64,000 nt of DNA from Bacteroidales bacterium (lineage in GTDB: Bacteria; Bacteroidota; Bacteroidia; Bacteroidales; P3). Below, piece after piece: positions 45,478 to 53,631 of this stretch. The notes under the pieces were generated by a model. The model made no database searches and was not told the origin of the DNA. It saw only the letters and a program-made list of their open reading frames with translations. How positions within the stretch are numbered: the stretch's first letter is position 1; each line of letters starts with the position of its first letter. The stretch covers positions 100,958 through 164,957 of the forward strand of contig JAIKVZ010000025.1 of the NCBI GenBank assembly GCA_024685285.1, written 5' to 3'. The position numbers and the translations under genes were made by a program.

Positions 45478-45915
45478 ATGAAACGTATACTGACACTGCT
45501 ACTTGCAGCGGGTTGTGCGTTGTGCGCCATGGGCCAAAACAACCGCATTACAGTACGAGGTGACGCCTCTGTGAGTAATATGGTGCAGAAGCACATCGAG
45601 CTTAACGAGCGTATGCAAACAATCCCTGGCTACCGTATACAGATTGCCTCACTCTCTGGCGCCAACTCCAAAGAACGCGCCTTCGACCTGCGAGACCGTT
45701 TTGCCTCGGAGTTCAGTACTGTACAGGCTTACATAATATTTGACGAACCAAACTTCAAAGTCAAGGTTGGCGACTTCCGTACCCGTCTCGAAGCCTACCG
45801 TTTCCTTCAAACAATAAAAGATACATACGGCGGATACATCATTAAAGACAACATATACCCCACCCCGCTCAATTTCGACGATATGCTGCCTGAAAGCGAC
45901 GAGGAGATGAACTGA
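45478..45915 (+). CDS. Secreted SPOR-domain protein
   Basis: The 145-residue product has a signal peptide (MKRILTLLLAAGCALCAMGQ). A SPOR-type repeat lies in the C-terminal half (GYRIQIASLSGANSKERAFD, FKVKVGDFRTRLEAYRFLQT). SPOR domains bind glycan strands stripped of stem peptides, so it is expected in the periplasm at septal peptidoglycan. The strong Shine-Dalgarno site fixes the start. It shares an operon with the universal stress protein and ends at a bidirectional terminator. Confidence 0.85.
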   Translation: MKRILTLLLAAGCALCAMGQNNRITVRGDASVSNMVQKHIELNERMQTIPGYRIQIASLSGANSKERAFDLRDRFASEFSTVQAYIIFDEPNFKVKVGDFRTRLEAYRFLQTIKDTYGGYIIKDNIYPTPLNFDDMLPESDEEMN

Positions 45916-45952
45916 CACACCACGTTACCGTCTCCGAGCTATAACTTATAAA

Positions 45953-45989
45953 AAATACCGATGGCTTAATCGTAAAACCATCGGTATTT
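45953..45989. terminator. Bidirectional terminator between the SPOR gene and mutB
   Basis: AAATACCGATGG pairs with CCATCGGTATTT around a 13-base loop, with A-run and T-run on the flanks. It serves both converging genes. Confidence 0.85.
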
Positions 45990-46007
45990 ATATGGAATAA
46001 CTGACAA

Positions 46008-48161
46008 TTAACGGCGGCTGGCCAGCAAAAGTTCCATCATCTTGATGGCGCTCTCGCTTATGACAGTACCGGGGCCAAAGACGGCTGCCACGCCGGCATC
46101 GAACAAGCACTGGTAGTCCTGCGGCGGAATGACACCGCCAGCCACAACCATGATGTCTTCGCGGCCAAGCTTCTTCAACTCCTCAATCAACTGAGGCAGA
46201 AGTGTCTTGTGACCTGCGGCCAGCGAACTGGCACCCACGACATGAACGTCGTTCTCCACAGCCTGCTTTGCCGCCTCAGCAGGGGTCTGGAAGAGGGGTC
46301 CCATGTCGACATCGAACCCGAGGTCGGCATAGCCTGTGGCCACCACTTTGGCACCACGATCATGTCCATCCTGACCCATCTTGGCCACCATGATACGGGG
46401 GCGACGGCCTTCAATCTTGGCAAATTCGTCGGTGAGAGCCTGGGCACGGCGGAAACTCTCACTGTCTTTGGTTTGAGCGCTATACACGTTGCTTATAAGG
46501 TTGATTTTTGCTTTGTAACGACCATAAACTTTCTCCAAGGCGTAGCTGATTTCGCCCAGCGAGGCACGCTTGCGGGCGGCGTCGATGCTGAGTTCGAGCA
46601 GATTGCCGTTGCCAGTACGGGCGCACTCGGTAAGGGCGTCAAGGGCGCGCTGTACTGCCTCATTGTCGCGCTCGGCGCGCAACTTGGCCAGACGCTCAAT
46701 CTGAGCCTTGCGCACAGCGGTATTGTCAACCTCGAGGGTCTCAATGGGATCCTCGTGGTCAAGGCGGTACTTGTTGATACCGACAATGGTGTCGACATTG
46801 GAGTCGATACGGCTCTGCTTGCGAGCCGAAGCCTCCTCGATTCTCATCTTGGGAATGCCGCTCTCGATAGCTTTGGCCATGCCGCCGAGTTTTTCAACCT
46901 CTTGGATGAGAGCCCAGGCCTTGTGGGCTATCTCGTGGGTGAGGGTCTCAACGTAGTAAGAACCGGCCCAGGGGTCGACAACACGGCACACGTTGGTCTC
47001 TTCCTGTATGTAAATCTGCGTGTTACGGGCAATACGTGCGCTGAAGTCGGTAGGCAGGGCAATGGCCTCGTCAAGGGCATTGGTGTGCAAGCTCTGGGTA
47101 TGGCCCAAAGCAGCACCCATGGCCTCGATGCAGGTACGAGCCACGTTGTTGAACGGGTCCTGCTCGGTGAGGCTCCAGCCACTGGTCTGGCTGTGGGTAC
47201 GCAGTGCAAGCGACTTAGGATTCTTTGGATTGAACTGCTTGACAATCTTAGCCCACAGCATACGGGCGGCGCGCATCTTGGCAATCTCCATGAAGTGGTT
47301 CATTCCCACGGCCCAGAAGAAACTCAGACGCGGTGCAAAGTCGTCGACGCTCATGCCTGCGTTGACACCGGCGCGCAGATACTCCAGACCGTCGGCCAAG
47401 GTATAGGCCAACTCGATGTCGGCAGTGGCACCGGCTTCCTGCATGTGGTAACCGCTGATTGATATGCTGTTGAACTTGGGCATATGCTTCGAGGTGTACT
47501 CAAAGATGTCGGCGATGATTTTCATCGAGGGCAGCGGCGGATATATGTAGGTGTTGCGCACCATGAACTCCTTGAGAATGTCGTTCTGGATGGTGCCCTG
47601 CAGCTGGTCCTGAGTCACCCCTTGCTCCTCGGCGGCAATGATGTAGAACGAGAGAATGGGCAGCACGGCCCCGTTCATGGTCATCGAGACGGACATCTTG
47701 CCCAGGTCAATCTGGTCGAAAAGAATCTTCATGTCGAGGATGCTGTCGATAGCCACACCGGCCTTGCCCACGTCGCCCACCACGCGCTCGTGGTCGGAGT
47801 CGTAGCCACGGTGGGTGGCCAGGTCGAAGGCGCAGCTCAGGCCCTTCTGGCCAGCCGCTATGTTGCGGCGGTAGAAGGCGTTGCTCTCCTCGGCGGTGGA
47901 GAAACCGGCATACTGGCGTATGGTCCATGGGCGCATGACATACATCGTCGAGTAAGGTCCGCGCAGGAAGGGGGCCAGACCGGCGGCATAGTTCAGGTGC
48001 TCCATGCCCTCAAGGTCTTTGCGACCGTAGGCAGGCTTCACGTCAATCTGCTCGGGCGTCTTCCAGTTTTTCTCAATATGGTTTTCTTTTTCCCATTCTG
48101 CAAACGATTGCTTGTCCGCAGCGGTGGATTCAATGTCGACTTTGGAAAAATCAGGTCTCAT
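46008..48161 (-). CDS. mutB: Methylmalonyl-CoA mutase, cobalamin-binding large subunit
   Basis: Adenosylcobalamin enzyme that interconverts succinyl-CoA and methylmalonyl-CoA in the succinate-propionate pathway. The 717-residue product has an N-terminal TIM barrel ([20 protein letters not shown] near 75-94; [15 protein letters not shown] near 117) and a C-terminal B12 domain with the DxHxxG motif GQDGHDRG (axial ligand H600), [14 protein letters not shown] and GGVIPPQDY. The small subunit gene mutA, usually directly upstream in Bacteroides, is not present; a promoter lies there instead. It may act as a homodimer or with a MutA encoded elsewhere. Confidence 0.96.
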   Translation of the reverse strand: MRPDFSKVDIESTAADKQSFAEWEKENHIEKNWKTPEQIDVKPAYGRKDLEGMEHLNYAAGLAPFLRGPYSTMYVMRPWTIRQYAGFSTAEESNAFYRRNIAAGQKGLSCAFDLATHRGYDSDHERVVGDVGKAGVAIDSILDMKILFDQIDLGKMSVSMTMNGAVLPILSFYIIAAEEQGVTQDQLQGTIQNDILKEFMVRNTYIYPPLPSMKIIADIFEYTSKHMPKFNSISISGYHMQEAGATADIELAYTLADGLEYLRAGVNAGMSVDDFAPRLSFFWAVGMNHFMEIAKMRAARMLWAKIVKQFNPKNPKSLALRTHSQTSGWSLTEQDPFNNVARTCIEAMGAALGHTQSLHTNALDEAIALPTDFSARIARNTQIYIQEETNVCRVVDPWAGSYYVETLTHEIAHKAWALIQEVEKLGGMAKAIESGIPKMRIEEASARKQSRIDSNVDTIVGINKYRLDHEDPIETLEVDNTAVRKAQIERLAKLRAERDNEAVQRALDALTECARTGNGNLLELSIDAARKRASLGEISYALEKVYGRYKAKINLISNVYSAQTKDSESFRRAQALTDEFAKIEGRRPRIMVAKMGQDGHDRGAKVVATGYADLGFDVDMGPLFQTPAEAAKQAVENDVHVVGASSLAAGHKTLLPQLIEELKKLGREDIMVVAGGVIPPQDYQCLFDAGVAAVFGPGTVISESAIKMMELLLASRR

Positions 48162-48202
48162 TGTCAGTTAGTTAGATTATTATTTACCTTTAACAACAAA
48201 TT

Positions 48203-48211
48203 GCAAATATA
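48203..48211 (-). promoter_or_regulatory. -7 box of the mutB promoter
   Basis: TATATTTGC on the minus strand lies 42 bases before the mutB ATG. The rest of 48162-48359 is AT-rich with no gene seen. Confidence 0.6.
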
Positions 48212-48359
48212 AGAAAAATATATATAATTGCGACATTTTTTTTGACAAAGAGATAAAAAAGTTACAAGATACTGCGTTTAAAACATTATATTCCAGCCTG
48301 TTGGGTAATAGTAAAGAGGCACTGACATCGGCTATAGTACCTATAAACTATTACCCCCG

Positions 48360-48410
48360 CCGAACCCTACCCGACCTTAACCCGACCTTAACCCGAACCT
48401 AACCTATCTA
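48360..48410 (-). repeat. 3'-end G-rich repeat, copy E
   Basis: On + it reads CCGAACCCTACCCGACCTTA, ACCCGACCTTAACCCGAACC, TAACCTATCTA. Here the ACCCGACCTTA unit is duplicated and the GATGTTG segment is lost. The G-rich strand is minus, like the pseudogene ending at 48501. The twin hairpin lies between. Confidence 0.85.
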
Positions 48411-48415
48411 TATAT

Positions 48416-48463
48416 CTGAAAACCAGTCTGTTGTGTGATATTTCACAACAGGCTGGTTTTCAG
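48416..48463 (-). terminator. 20-bp hairpin after the 48501 pseudogene
   Basis: CTGAAAACCAGTCTGTTGTG pairs with CACAACAGGCTGGTTTTCAG at 19 of 20 positions around 8 bases. It is the near-twin of the hairpin at 23621-23670, including the same T/G position. Confidence 0.7.
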
Positions 48464-48500
48464 AGGTTTAATAAATTTCGGGCTAACGACGACTATGTTC

Positions 48501-49076
48501 TTATTTGTATCGCCCCGCCTCAAGATAAACTTGTGTCCCTAATGGAATTTCAAAACCGTCCCTCAACTCTATATAATCACTGGCACGTAATGAAAATCTT
48601 GAACCGGTCGGGACTATAGTTGATGAACTTAGCGATATGGAACGTTTCAAGGCATAGTTGAATGTTGCAAAGTCGGGAATTACTGTCACAACCGTGTTTG
48701 TGTCATACTTCATTTCGTATATATTTGCCTCTGAGATAATAAAATCCCCGGGATAGTTACAAGGGTATCCATTGTAGGGATGTGGTATTGGTTGATACAA
48801 CTCTATTGCCCTGAGAAGAAGTCGTCCGTCGCCTGTGAGAGGGTCTGAAAAGATAGCTACGTTACTTGATACATACACCTGAGGTTCTTCATCATTGCCG
48901 GTTCCGTGAATATGATTATTCGCTTTTGTCCAGCGTGTATTATCGAAAGTGTTGAAGTCATCTAAATATACAGGTGCCCAACTGGCATCAACATCTGGAG
49001 TCTGTCACAAGCATATATATGGCATTATGAAAAGGACAGCACAAAAGATTCTTAATATGTATATTGTTCTTGTCAT
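48501..49076 (-). pseudogene. Broken secreted protein gene, GH16-like start and coathanger-like C-terminus
   Basis: The frame opens at ATG 49076 with a signal peptide (MTRTIYILRIFCAVLFIMPY-ICL) and meets an in-frame TGA at codon 24 (49005-49007). It then stays open to 48501: QTPDVDASWAPVYLDDFNTF, DNTRWTKANN and so on. The DDFNTFDNTRWTK part recalls the start of GH16/concanavalin-like lectin domains. The C-terminus (SRFSLRASDYIELRDGFEIP) recalls the 3-coathanger stack seen before T9SS domains. The middle of a GH16 enzyme, including its catalytic motif, is missing. Other genes here use TGA as a stop, so recoding is unlikely; mutation or a sequencing error explains it. Confidence 0.7.
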
Positions 49077-49085
49077 ATAGTCCGC

Positions 49086-49559
49086 TTATTTATTTTCCCA
49101 GTAGTTCGGCGATTTTGTTCTGTTGCCCCACATATGATCATATGACTTGTTTCTTGCGGAGGTCATTATGTAAAGGTCTACATGGTCCACCCCATTTTCC
49201 TTTGTAAATCGTCCCTTTACAACAACCTGCCTTGCGCTGTCAGGCATGTGAACAGTGAATGATTCCTTTTCTTTAGAAACAAATCTTCCGTCAGGTTGAA
49301 CAATCAAATGATACCCTTTTTCATCTTCGGTATCCCAATATAAGCAGTTGCTGGCCGAATCATAGCCGAAATGAAACACGGCCCAATTGTCAAGGCCTCC
49401 AGGTTTTGGGACATAATTGGCGGTGGAGTCTGCGTATATATATGCTATCGCCCAACCTCTATACCATCCGTCATACTTTCTTATGCCAGGATCTTTCTCA
49501 TCGGTGCACGAAATAAGGAGCGGTATAATGCACACAAAAAATAACACGATTTTCTTCAT
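49086..49559 (-). CDS. Lipoprotein of unknown function
   Basis: The 157-residue product has a signal peptide with lipobox LLISC (C18). The mature part (KYDGWYRGWAIAYIYADSTA, then DGRFVSKEKESFTVHMPDSA) is beta-rich and not recognised. It lies between two broken genes on the same strand, 9 bases upstream of the 48501 pseudogene start. It is AT-rich relative to the core genes. It is intact, but its operon partners are decaying. Confidence 0.6.
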   Translation of the reverse strand: MKKIVLFFVCIIPLLISCTDEKDPGIRKYDGWYRGWAIAYIYADSTANYVPKPGGLDNWAVFHFGYDSASNCLYWDTEDEKGYHLIVQPDGRFVSKEKESFTVHMPDSARQVVVKGRFTKENGVDHVDLYIMTSARNKSYDHMWGNRTKSPNYWENK

Positions 49560-49562
49560 GGT

Positions 49563-49846
49563 TTATTGTTTTTTTAATGATTTGACTTCTTTTTTAAGGC
49601 CTGCAACCTCTTTTTGTAGGCTCTCAATCTGTACCTGCTGCGCCTTTATCCCTCCAACAGTATGGCTATAAATTCATTATAGGCCAGCGCTTTTGTCCCA
49701 TCGTGCATGGTTTTGACCAATTCCGGATGGGTTTGTTCCACCTCCTGTGCAACAAATCCGAAATGCGGCTGTTTATCAGCAACGCCCTTGTTAAAAAACA
49801 GAAGGCATAATATCGCGCCTCCAATGTTCAAGATTTTGTGTGTCAT
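49563..49846 (-). pseudogene. Remnant of a surface protein with C-terminal S74-type chaperone domain
   Basis: From ATG 49846 the product has a signal-peptide-like start (MTHKILNIGGAILCLLFFN), then jumps directly to the end of a tail-fibre/S74 intramolecular chaperone domain (HFGFVAQEVEQTHPELVKTM, KALAYNEFIAILLEG). It stops at TAA in GGATAAAG. Losing one base there explains it: in the shifted frame the usual coiled-coil tail continues (GIKAQQVQIESLQKEVAGLK...) to a TAA at 49563. So it has an internal deletion plus a frameshift. The main body of the protein is gone. Confidence 0.65.
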
Positions 49847-49881
49847 GGTTTTAAGTATTTTTTTTGGTTAATAATTCTTCT

Positions 49882-49890
49882 GCAAATATA
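49882..49890 (-). promoter_or_regulatory. -7 box upstream of the S74 remnant
   Basis: TATATTTGC on the minus strand lies 36 bases before the ATG at 49846. Confidence 0.5.
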
Positions 49891-49931
49891 CATTTTTTTC
49901 AAACAGTGGCAAGCGTTTTCCGATTTTTCAT

Positions 49932-49975
49932 ATATAATAGACGGCGAGAAGGCCAAAACGGCTCAAGATTTAACA
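49932..49975 (-). promoter_or_regulatory. Shared upstream element, copy 3
   Basis: On + it reads ATATAATAGACGGCGAGAAG, GCCAAAACGGCTCAAGATTT, AACA. It lies 85 bases upstream of the S74 remnant start and matches copies at 24741 and 39926. Confidence 0.65.
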
Positions 49976-50072
49976 TTTTTATCGCTGCGACATAGGAGGC
50001 CGCTGAAGGGTCTACGATGGTGGTTTTTTCAGTTTATTGAAAAAAACATTATAATATATCGGCATTTTTTTG

Positions 50073-50080
50073 TATCTTTG
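50073..50080 (+). promoter_or_regulatory. -7 box overlapping a leaderless start
   Basis: TATCTTTG is followed by CAGC and then the ATG at 50085. Transcription should begin at or next to the ATG, so the mRNA is probably leaderless. Confidence 0.6.
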
Positions 50081-50084
50081 CAGC

Positions 50085-50570
50085 ATGAAAAGTATACTGT
50101 TTGTATGCCACGGCAACATCTGCCGCAGCCCCATGGCCGAGTTTATTGCCAAGCGTTTGGTGCGCCGTGCGGGTCTCGAGGCAGAGTTCGAGATAGAGTC
50201 GGCCGCCACGAGCAGCGAGGAGGTCGGCAACCCCGTATACCCATTGGCCAAACGCAAACTGGCCGAGCACGGCATTGGCTGTCCTGGCAAGACGGCAAGG
50301 CAGCTGACTGCCGACGAATACGGCCGTTGGGATTTGATTGTGGCCATGGACGCTGCCAATATGCAAAACCTGCTTAACCTCTTCGGCGGCGACCCTGACG
50401 GCAAATGCAGCCTGTTGTTGAGCCACACCCCATCGACCGACACCGAACACCACAATCGCGACGTGGCCGACCCGTGGTACACACGCAACTTCGACGCCGC
50501 ATGGGACGACATCGACGTTGGCTGCCATGCCCTTATTGAAAGACTGATGGCTGAAATGCCCGAACAATAG
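50085..50570 (+). CDS. Low-molecular-weight protein tyrosine phosphatase
   Basis: Cytoplasmic phosphatase of 161 residues. The P-loop CxxxxxR(S) is VCHGNICRSP at residues 7-16 and the general acid lies in DPWYTRNFD near 130. The P-loop position leaves no room for a later start, so the ATG directly after the promoter box is firm. In this phylum such enzymes often act on tyrosine kinases of polysaccharide export, but none is adjacent. The PurL-like gene follows 15 bases later. Confidence 0.92.
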   Translation: MKSILFVCHGNICRSPMAEFIAKRLVRRAGLEAEFEIESAATSSEEVGNPVYPLAKRKLAEHGIGCPGKTARQLTADEYGRWDLIVAMDAANMQNLLNLFGGDPDGKCSLLLSHTPSTDTEHHNRDVADPWYTRNFDAAWDDIDVGCHALIERLMAEMPEQ

Positions 50571-50585
50571 GTAAGAAAAGCGGCT

Positions 50586-51389
50586 ATGGAAGAACTTGCA
50601 ACAGTTGACTTTGAGGTAGCCGAAGGCATGGGGCTGAGCCGCGCCGCATACGACGAGGTTGTGGCCATTGTGGGCCGCCAACCCACAGCCGACGAGCTGA
50701 GCACACTGCTGGCCATGTGGGACAGCAACGGCCGCCAGCAGAGCCTCTACGGCTGGCTGCGGGGGCAGCACCACACGGTGGAGCGCCACGACTACCTGTA
50801 CGACGGACAGTCTGACGAACACAAAAATGTCAAAGAACCCCGAGTCAAAGACTGTACAGATATTGCCCTCAACCTCTGTGCCACAAGCCGCCGCACTGAC
50901 AAATTGTCAGTGCCAGCAGGCCACTCGGTGCTCCTATACATGGTGGGCAACGTGAGCACCGAAATACTTGACTCCGAATATGCACGACGCTGTCTGCACA
51001 TTGTTGGCGAGCCTTTTGCCAAGGGGCTCAACGCCGACGACTGCCAGTATATAGAGATGATTCTGGCCTCGCTTGCCGGAGCCGGCGAGGTGGCCGGAAG
51101 CACCGCTGTGGGCTGGGGAGGCCTCTTTGTAACGCTGGCCGTGACGTTGGCGCCTGCCGGATTCGACATATTGGTGCCGCGCGAGGTACGGCTCGATGCG
51201 TTCCTGTTTGGCGAAGAGCCCGGCCGCTACATTGCCGCCGTCGAAGAACAGAATGACGACAGTTTTCTGCTGCACATGGACCAGGCGAGGCTCAACTGCT
51301 GCTTCTTGGGGCGCACAACCAAGAACCGGATAGTCGTAGACGGCTACGATTTCGGTTCCACCTCACGGTACTCAGTCTCCGCCAAATAG
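50586..51389 (+). CDS. PurL-related protein lacking the catalytic core
   Basis: The 267-residue protein has an N-terminal segment like the PurL linker domain (LSRAAYDEVVAIVGRQPTAD, ELSTLLAMWDSNGRQQSLYG). The catalytic histidine of the SEHCSYK motif is replaced. The C-terminal half resembles the AIRS_C domain (GWGGLFVTLAVTLAPAGFDI, AFLFGEEPGRYIAAVEEQND). The ATP-binding AIRS core and the glutaminase domain are absent. It is unlikely to make FGAM; a regulatory or scaffolding role is possible but unsupported. It is transcribed with the phosphatase and ends 2 bases before the convergent glmM stop. Confidence 0.6.
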   Translation: MEELATVDFEVAEGMGLSRAAYDEVVAIVGRQPTADELSTLLAMWDSNGRQQSLYGWLRGQHHTVERHDYLYDGQSDEHKNVKEPRVKDCTDIALNLCATSRRTDKLSVPAGHSVLLYMVGNVSTEILDSEYARRCLHIVGEPFAKGLNADDCQYIEMILASLAGAGEVAGSTAVGWGGLFVTLAVTLAPAGFDILVPREVRLDAFLFGEEPGRYIAAVEEQNDDSFLLHMDQARLNCCFLGRTTKNRIVVDGYDFGSTSRYSVSAK

Positions 51390-51391
51390 TT

Positions 51392-52777
51392 TTATATCTG
51401 GCTATTGACCTGCTCGGCCAGCTCGGTGGCACGCTTTTCGGTGGCTGCCTCGCTGTATATGCGAATTATGGGCTCGGTGTTGCTCTTGCGCAGGTGCACC
51501 CAGCCGTCGGCAAAGTCAATCTTGACGCCGTCGATGGTGGTCACTGTGCAGTCTGGCTCGGCTTTGTAGCGTGCGGCCAAGCGCGAAAGAAGGGCATCGA
51601 CATCGATGTCGGGAGTCAAGTCAACACGGTTCTTGCTGATTATGTAGTTGGGATAAGTCTGGCGTAGCTGGCTCATGCTCATCTTCTTATGAGCCAACAA
51701 GGTAAGGAGCAGAGCCACGCCAACCAAAGCGTCGCGTCCATAGTGCAACTCGGGATAGATGACGCCGCCGTTGCCCTCGCCGCCTATGATGGCATTGGTC
51801 TGTTTCATCATGGTGGTGACATTGACCTCGCCCACCGCTGCGGCGGCGTAGCTGCAACCGGCATAGCGGGCTGTTACGTCGCGCAGGGCACGGCTCGAAC
51901 TGAGGTTGCTCACCGTGTTGCCGGGGGTGTGGCTAAGCACATAGTCGGCCACACTAACCAAAGTGTACTCCTCGCCAAACATCTCGCCGGTCTCGCTCAC
52001 CAAGGCAAGACGGTCAACGTCGGGATCGACCACAATGCCGAGGTCGCAGTGTTCGCGTGCCACAGTCTGGGCTATGTCGGTCAAATTCTGTGGTATTGGC
52101 TCAGGATTGTGGGCAAAATGGCCCGTCGGGTCACAGTTCAGTTCAACAACATCGGTCACACCCAGTGCACGCAGCAGTCGCGGAATGGCCAAGCCGCCGG
52201 TGGAGTTGACGGCATCGACAGCTACTTTGAAACCCGCCTTGCAAATGGCATCGACATCAACCAGTTTGAGTTTCAAAACCTTGTCAATATGCTTGTCAAT
52301 GGCATCGCAGTCATATTCAATAGAGCCCAAGTTGTCGACCTCGGCATAGCACACCTCGCCACTCTCGGCCAGCTGCAGCACGCGGTCGCCCTCCTCGGCA
52401 TTGAGAAACTCGCCGCTGGCATTAAGCAACTTGAGAGCATTCCAATGTTTGGGGTTGTGACTGGCTGTGATGATGATGCCGCCGTCGGCACGGTGCTCAA
52501 TAACCGACATCTCGGTGGTTGGGGTGGTAGAGAGCCCCGTCTCTATAACCTCTGCGCCCATGCCGATGAGGGTGCCTGTAACAAGGCGGTCGACCATGTC
52601 GCCAGAGAGACGTGCGTCGCGACCTACAACGATTTTCACGCGCTGGCGTCCGTTGCGTTGCTGAATAAAAGTAGTATACGCCGAGGTAAACTTGACAATG
52701 TCGAGAGGGCTCAACCCGTCGCCGGCGGGGCCGCCAATGGTGCCGCGTATGCCGGATATTGATTTGATTAAACTCAT
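51392..52777 (-). CDS. glmM: Phosphoglucosamine mutase
   Basis: Converts glucosamine-6-phosphate to glucosamine-1-phosphate for peptidoglycan and LPS precursors. The 461-residue alpha-D-phosphohexomutase has the phosphoserine S106 in TASHNP, the metal site DPDVDR near 252, the sugar-binding GGEGNGG loop near 344, and the phosphate-binding RKSNTEPIIRIYSE at the end. Bacteroidetes often annotate this as a phosphomannomutase/phosphoglucomutase, so hexose specificity is not certain. It is a single transcription unit. Confidence 0.9.
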   Translation of the reverse strand: MSLIKSISGIRGTIGGPAGDGLSPLDIVKFTSAYTTFIQQRNGRQRVKIVVGRDARLSGDMVDRLVTGTLIGMGAEVIETGLSTTPTTEMSVIEHRADGGIIITASHNPKHWNALKLLNASGEFLNAEEGDRVLQLAESGEVCYAEVDNLGSIEYDCDAIDKHIDKVLKLKLVDVDAICKAGFKVAVDAVNSTGGLAIPRLLRALGVTDVVELNCDPTGHFAHNPEPIPQNLTDIAQTVAREHCDLGIVVDPDVDRLALVSETGEMFGEEYTLVSVADYVLSHTPGNTVSNLSSSRALRDVTARYAGCSYAAAAVGEVNVTTMMKQTNAIIGGEGNGGVIYPELHYGRDALVGVALLLTLLAHKKMSMSQLRQTYPNYIISKNRVDLTPDIDVDALLSRLAARYKAEPDCTVTTIDGVKIDFADGWVHLRKSNTEPIIRIYSEAATEKRATELAEQVNSQI

Positions 52778-52818
52778 ATACAGTTTATTTTTAGTTTGTA
52801 TCGCGTTTCAAAGATTTT

Positions 52819-52827
52819 GCAAAGATA
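52819..52827 (-). promoter_or_regulatory. -7 box of the glmM promoter
   Basis: TATCTTTGC on the minus strand lies 42 bases before the glmM ATG. Confidence 0.65.
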
Positions 52828-52910
52828 CTCATAATTCTCAAAACCGAAGAAAAAAAATAAAAAACAGTAAACTTTTTTCACAAAGATTGTCGCGTTTTGA
52901 TTTTTTTTTG

Positions 52911-52918
52911 TAAATTTG
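52911..52918 (+). promoter_or_regulatory. -7 box of the deoxynucleoside kinase operon
   Basis: TAAATTTG after a T-run matches TAnnTTTG; the leader to the ATG at 53004 is about 80 bases. Confidence 0.55.
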
Positions 52919-53003
52919 CTTTTTAAATATTGTAATAATAAAATTGCTATGCAATTCTGTTTCAACGCGAAAGAGCATTGCACAGCAATATAGAAAGTGA
53001 TAT

Positions 53004-53627
53004 ATGCACATAGCAATTGCAGGAAATATTGGGGCAGGCAAGACCTCGCTGACAAAAATGCTGGCCAAGCACTATGGCTACCGTCCCGTTTTTGAACCGG
53101 CCGAAGACAACCCATACATCAACAGCTTCTATGAGGATATGCGCCGGTGGGCATTCAATATGCACGTCTACTTCCTCCACACCCGTTTCAAACAGCTTAT
53201 AGACATACGTCGTGAAAGTGCCAACATAGTACAGGATCGCACTCTGTATGAGGACGCATACATATTCGCCCCCAACCTGCACGCCATGGGGCTGCTCAAC
53301 ACACGTGACTTTGAAAACTACCAGCAACTTTTCGAGCTCATGGCATCGTTCATACAGCCTCCAGACCTGCTGATATATCTGCGCAGCGACGTGCCTACGC
53401 TTATACGCCACATACAGCTGCGTGGACGCGAATACGAGAGTTCCATACGCCTCGACTACCTCACCAGCCTCAACAACCGCTACGAGACATGGATTGACAG
53501 CTACCATGGAGGAAAACTGATGGTGGTGGACGTGAGCGAACTCGACTTTGTGAACCAGCCAGAGGCTTTAGGAATCATCATCAACAACATCGACGCCGAA
53601 TTCAACAGCCTTTTCAGCCAAGACTAA
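53004..53627 (+). CDS. Deoxynucleoside kinase
   Basis: Salvage kinase of 207 residues that phosphorylates deoxynucleosides with ATP. It has a P-loop GNIGAGKTS at 7-15, the substrate-binding FEPAEDNPYINSFYEDMRRW, the catalytic/LID region VQDRTLYEDAYIF, and YLRSDVPTLIRHIQLRGREYE with the LID arginines. Whether it prefers deoxyadenosine or deoxyguanosine cannot be read from sequence. It is followed by kdsB after 4 bases. Confidence 0.92.
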   Translation: MHIAIAGNIGAGKTSLTKMLAKHYGYRPVFEPAEDNPYINSFYEDMRRWAFNMHVYFLHTRFKQLIDIRRESANIVQDRTLYEDAYIFAPNLHAMGLLNTRDFENYQQLFELMASFIQPPDLLIYLRSDVPTLIRHIQLRGREYESSIRLDYLTSLNNRYETWIDSYHGGKLMVVDVSELDFVNQPEALGIIINNIDAEFNSLFSQD

Positions 53628-53631
53628 CCCG

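Noticed and set aside
49005..49007. TGA recoded as an amino acid
   Set aside because: Several intact genes (for example mntP and rnfE) end in TGA, and no selenocysteine signal or related gene was seen.
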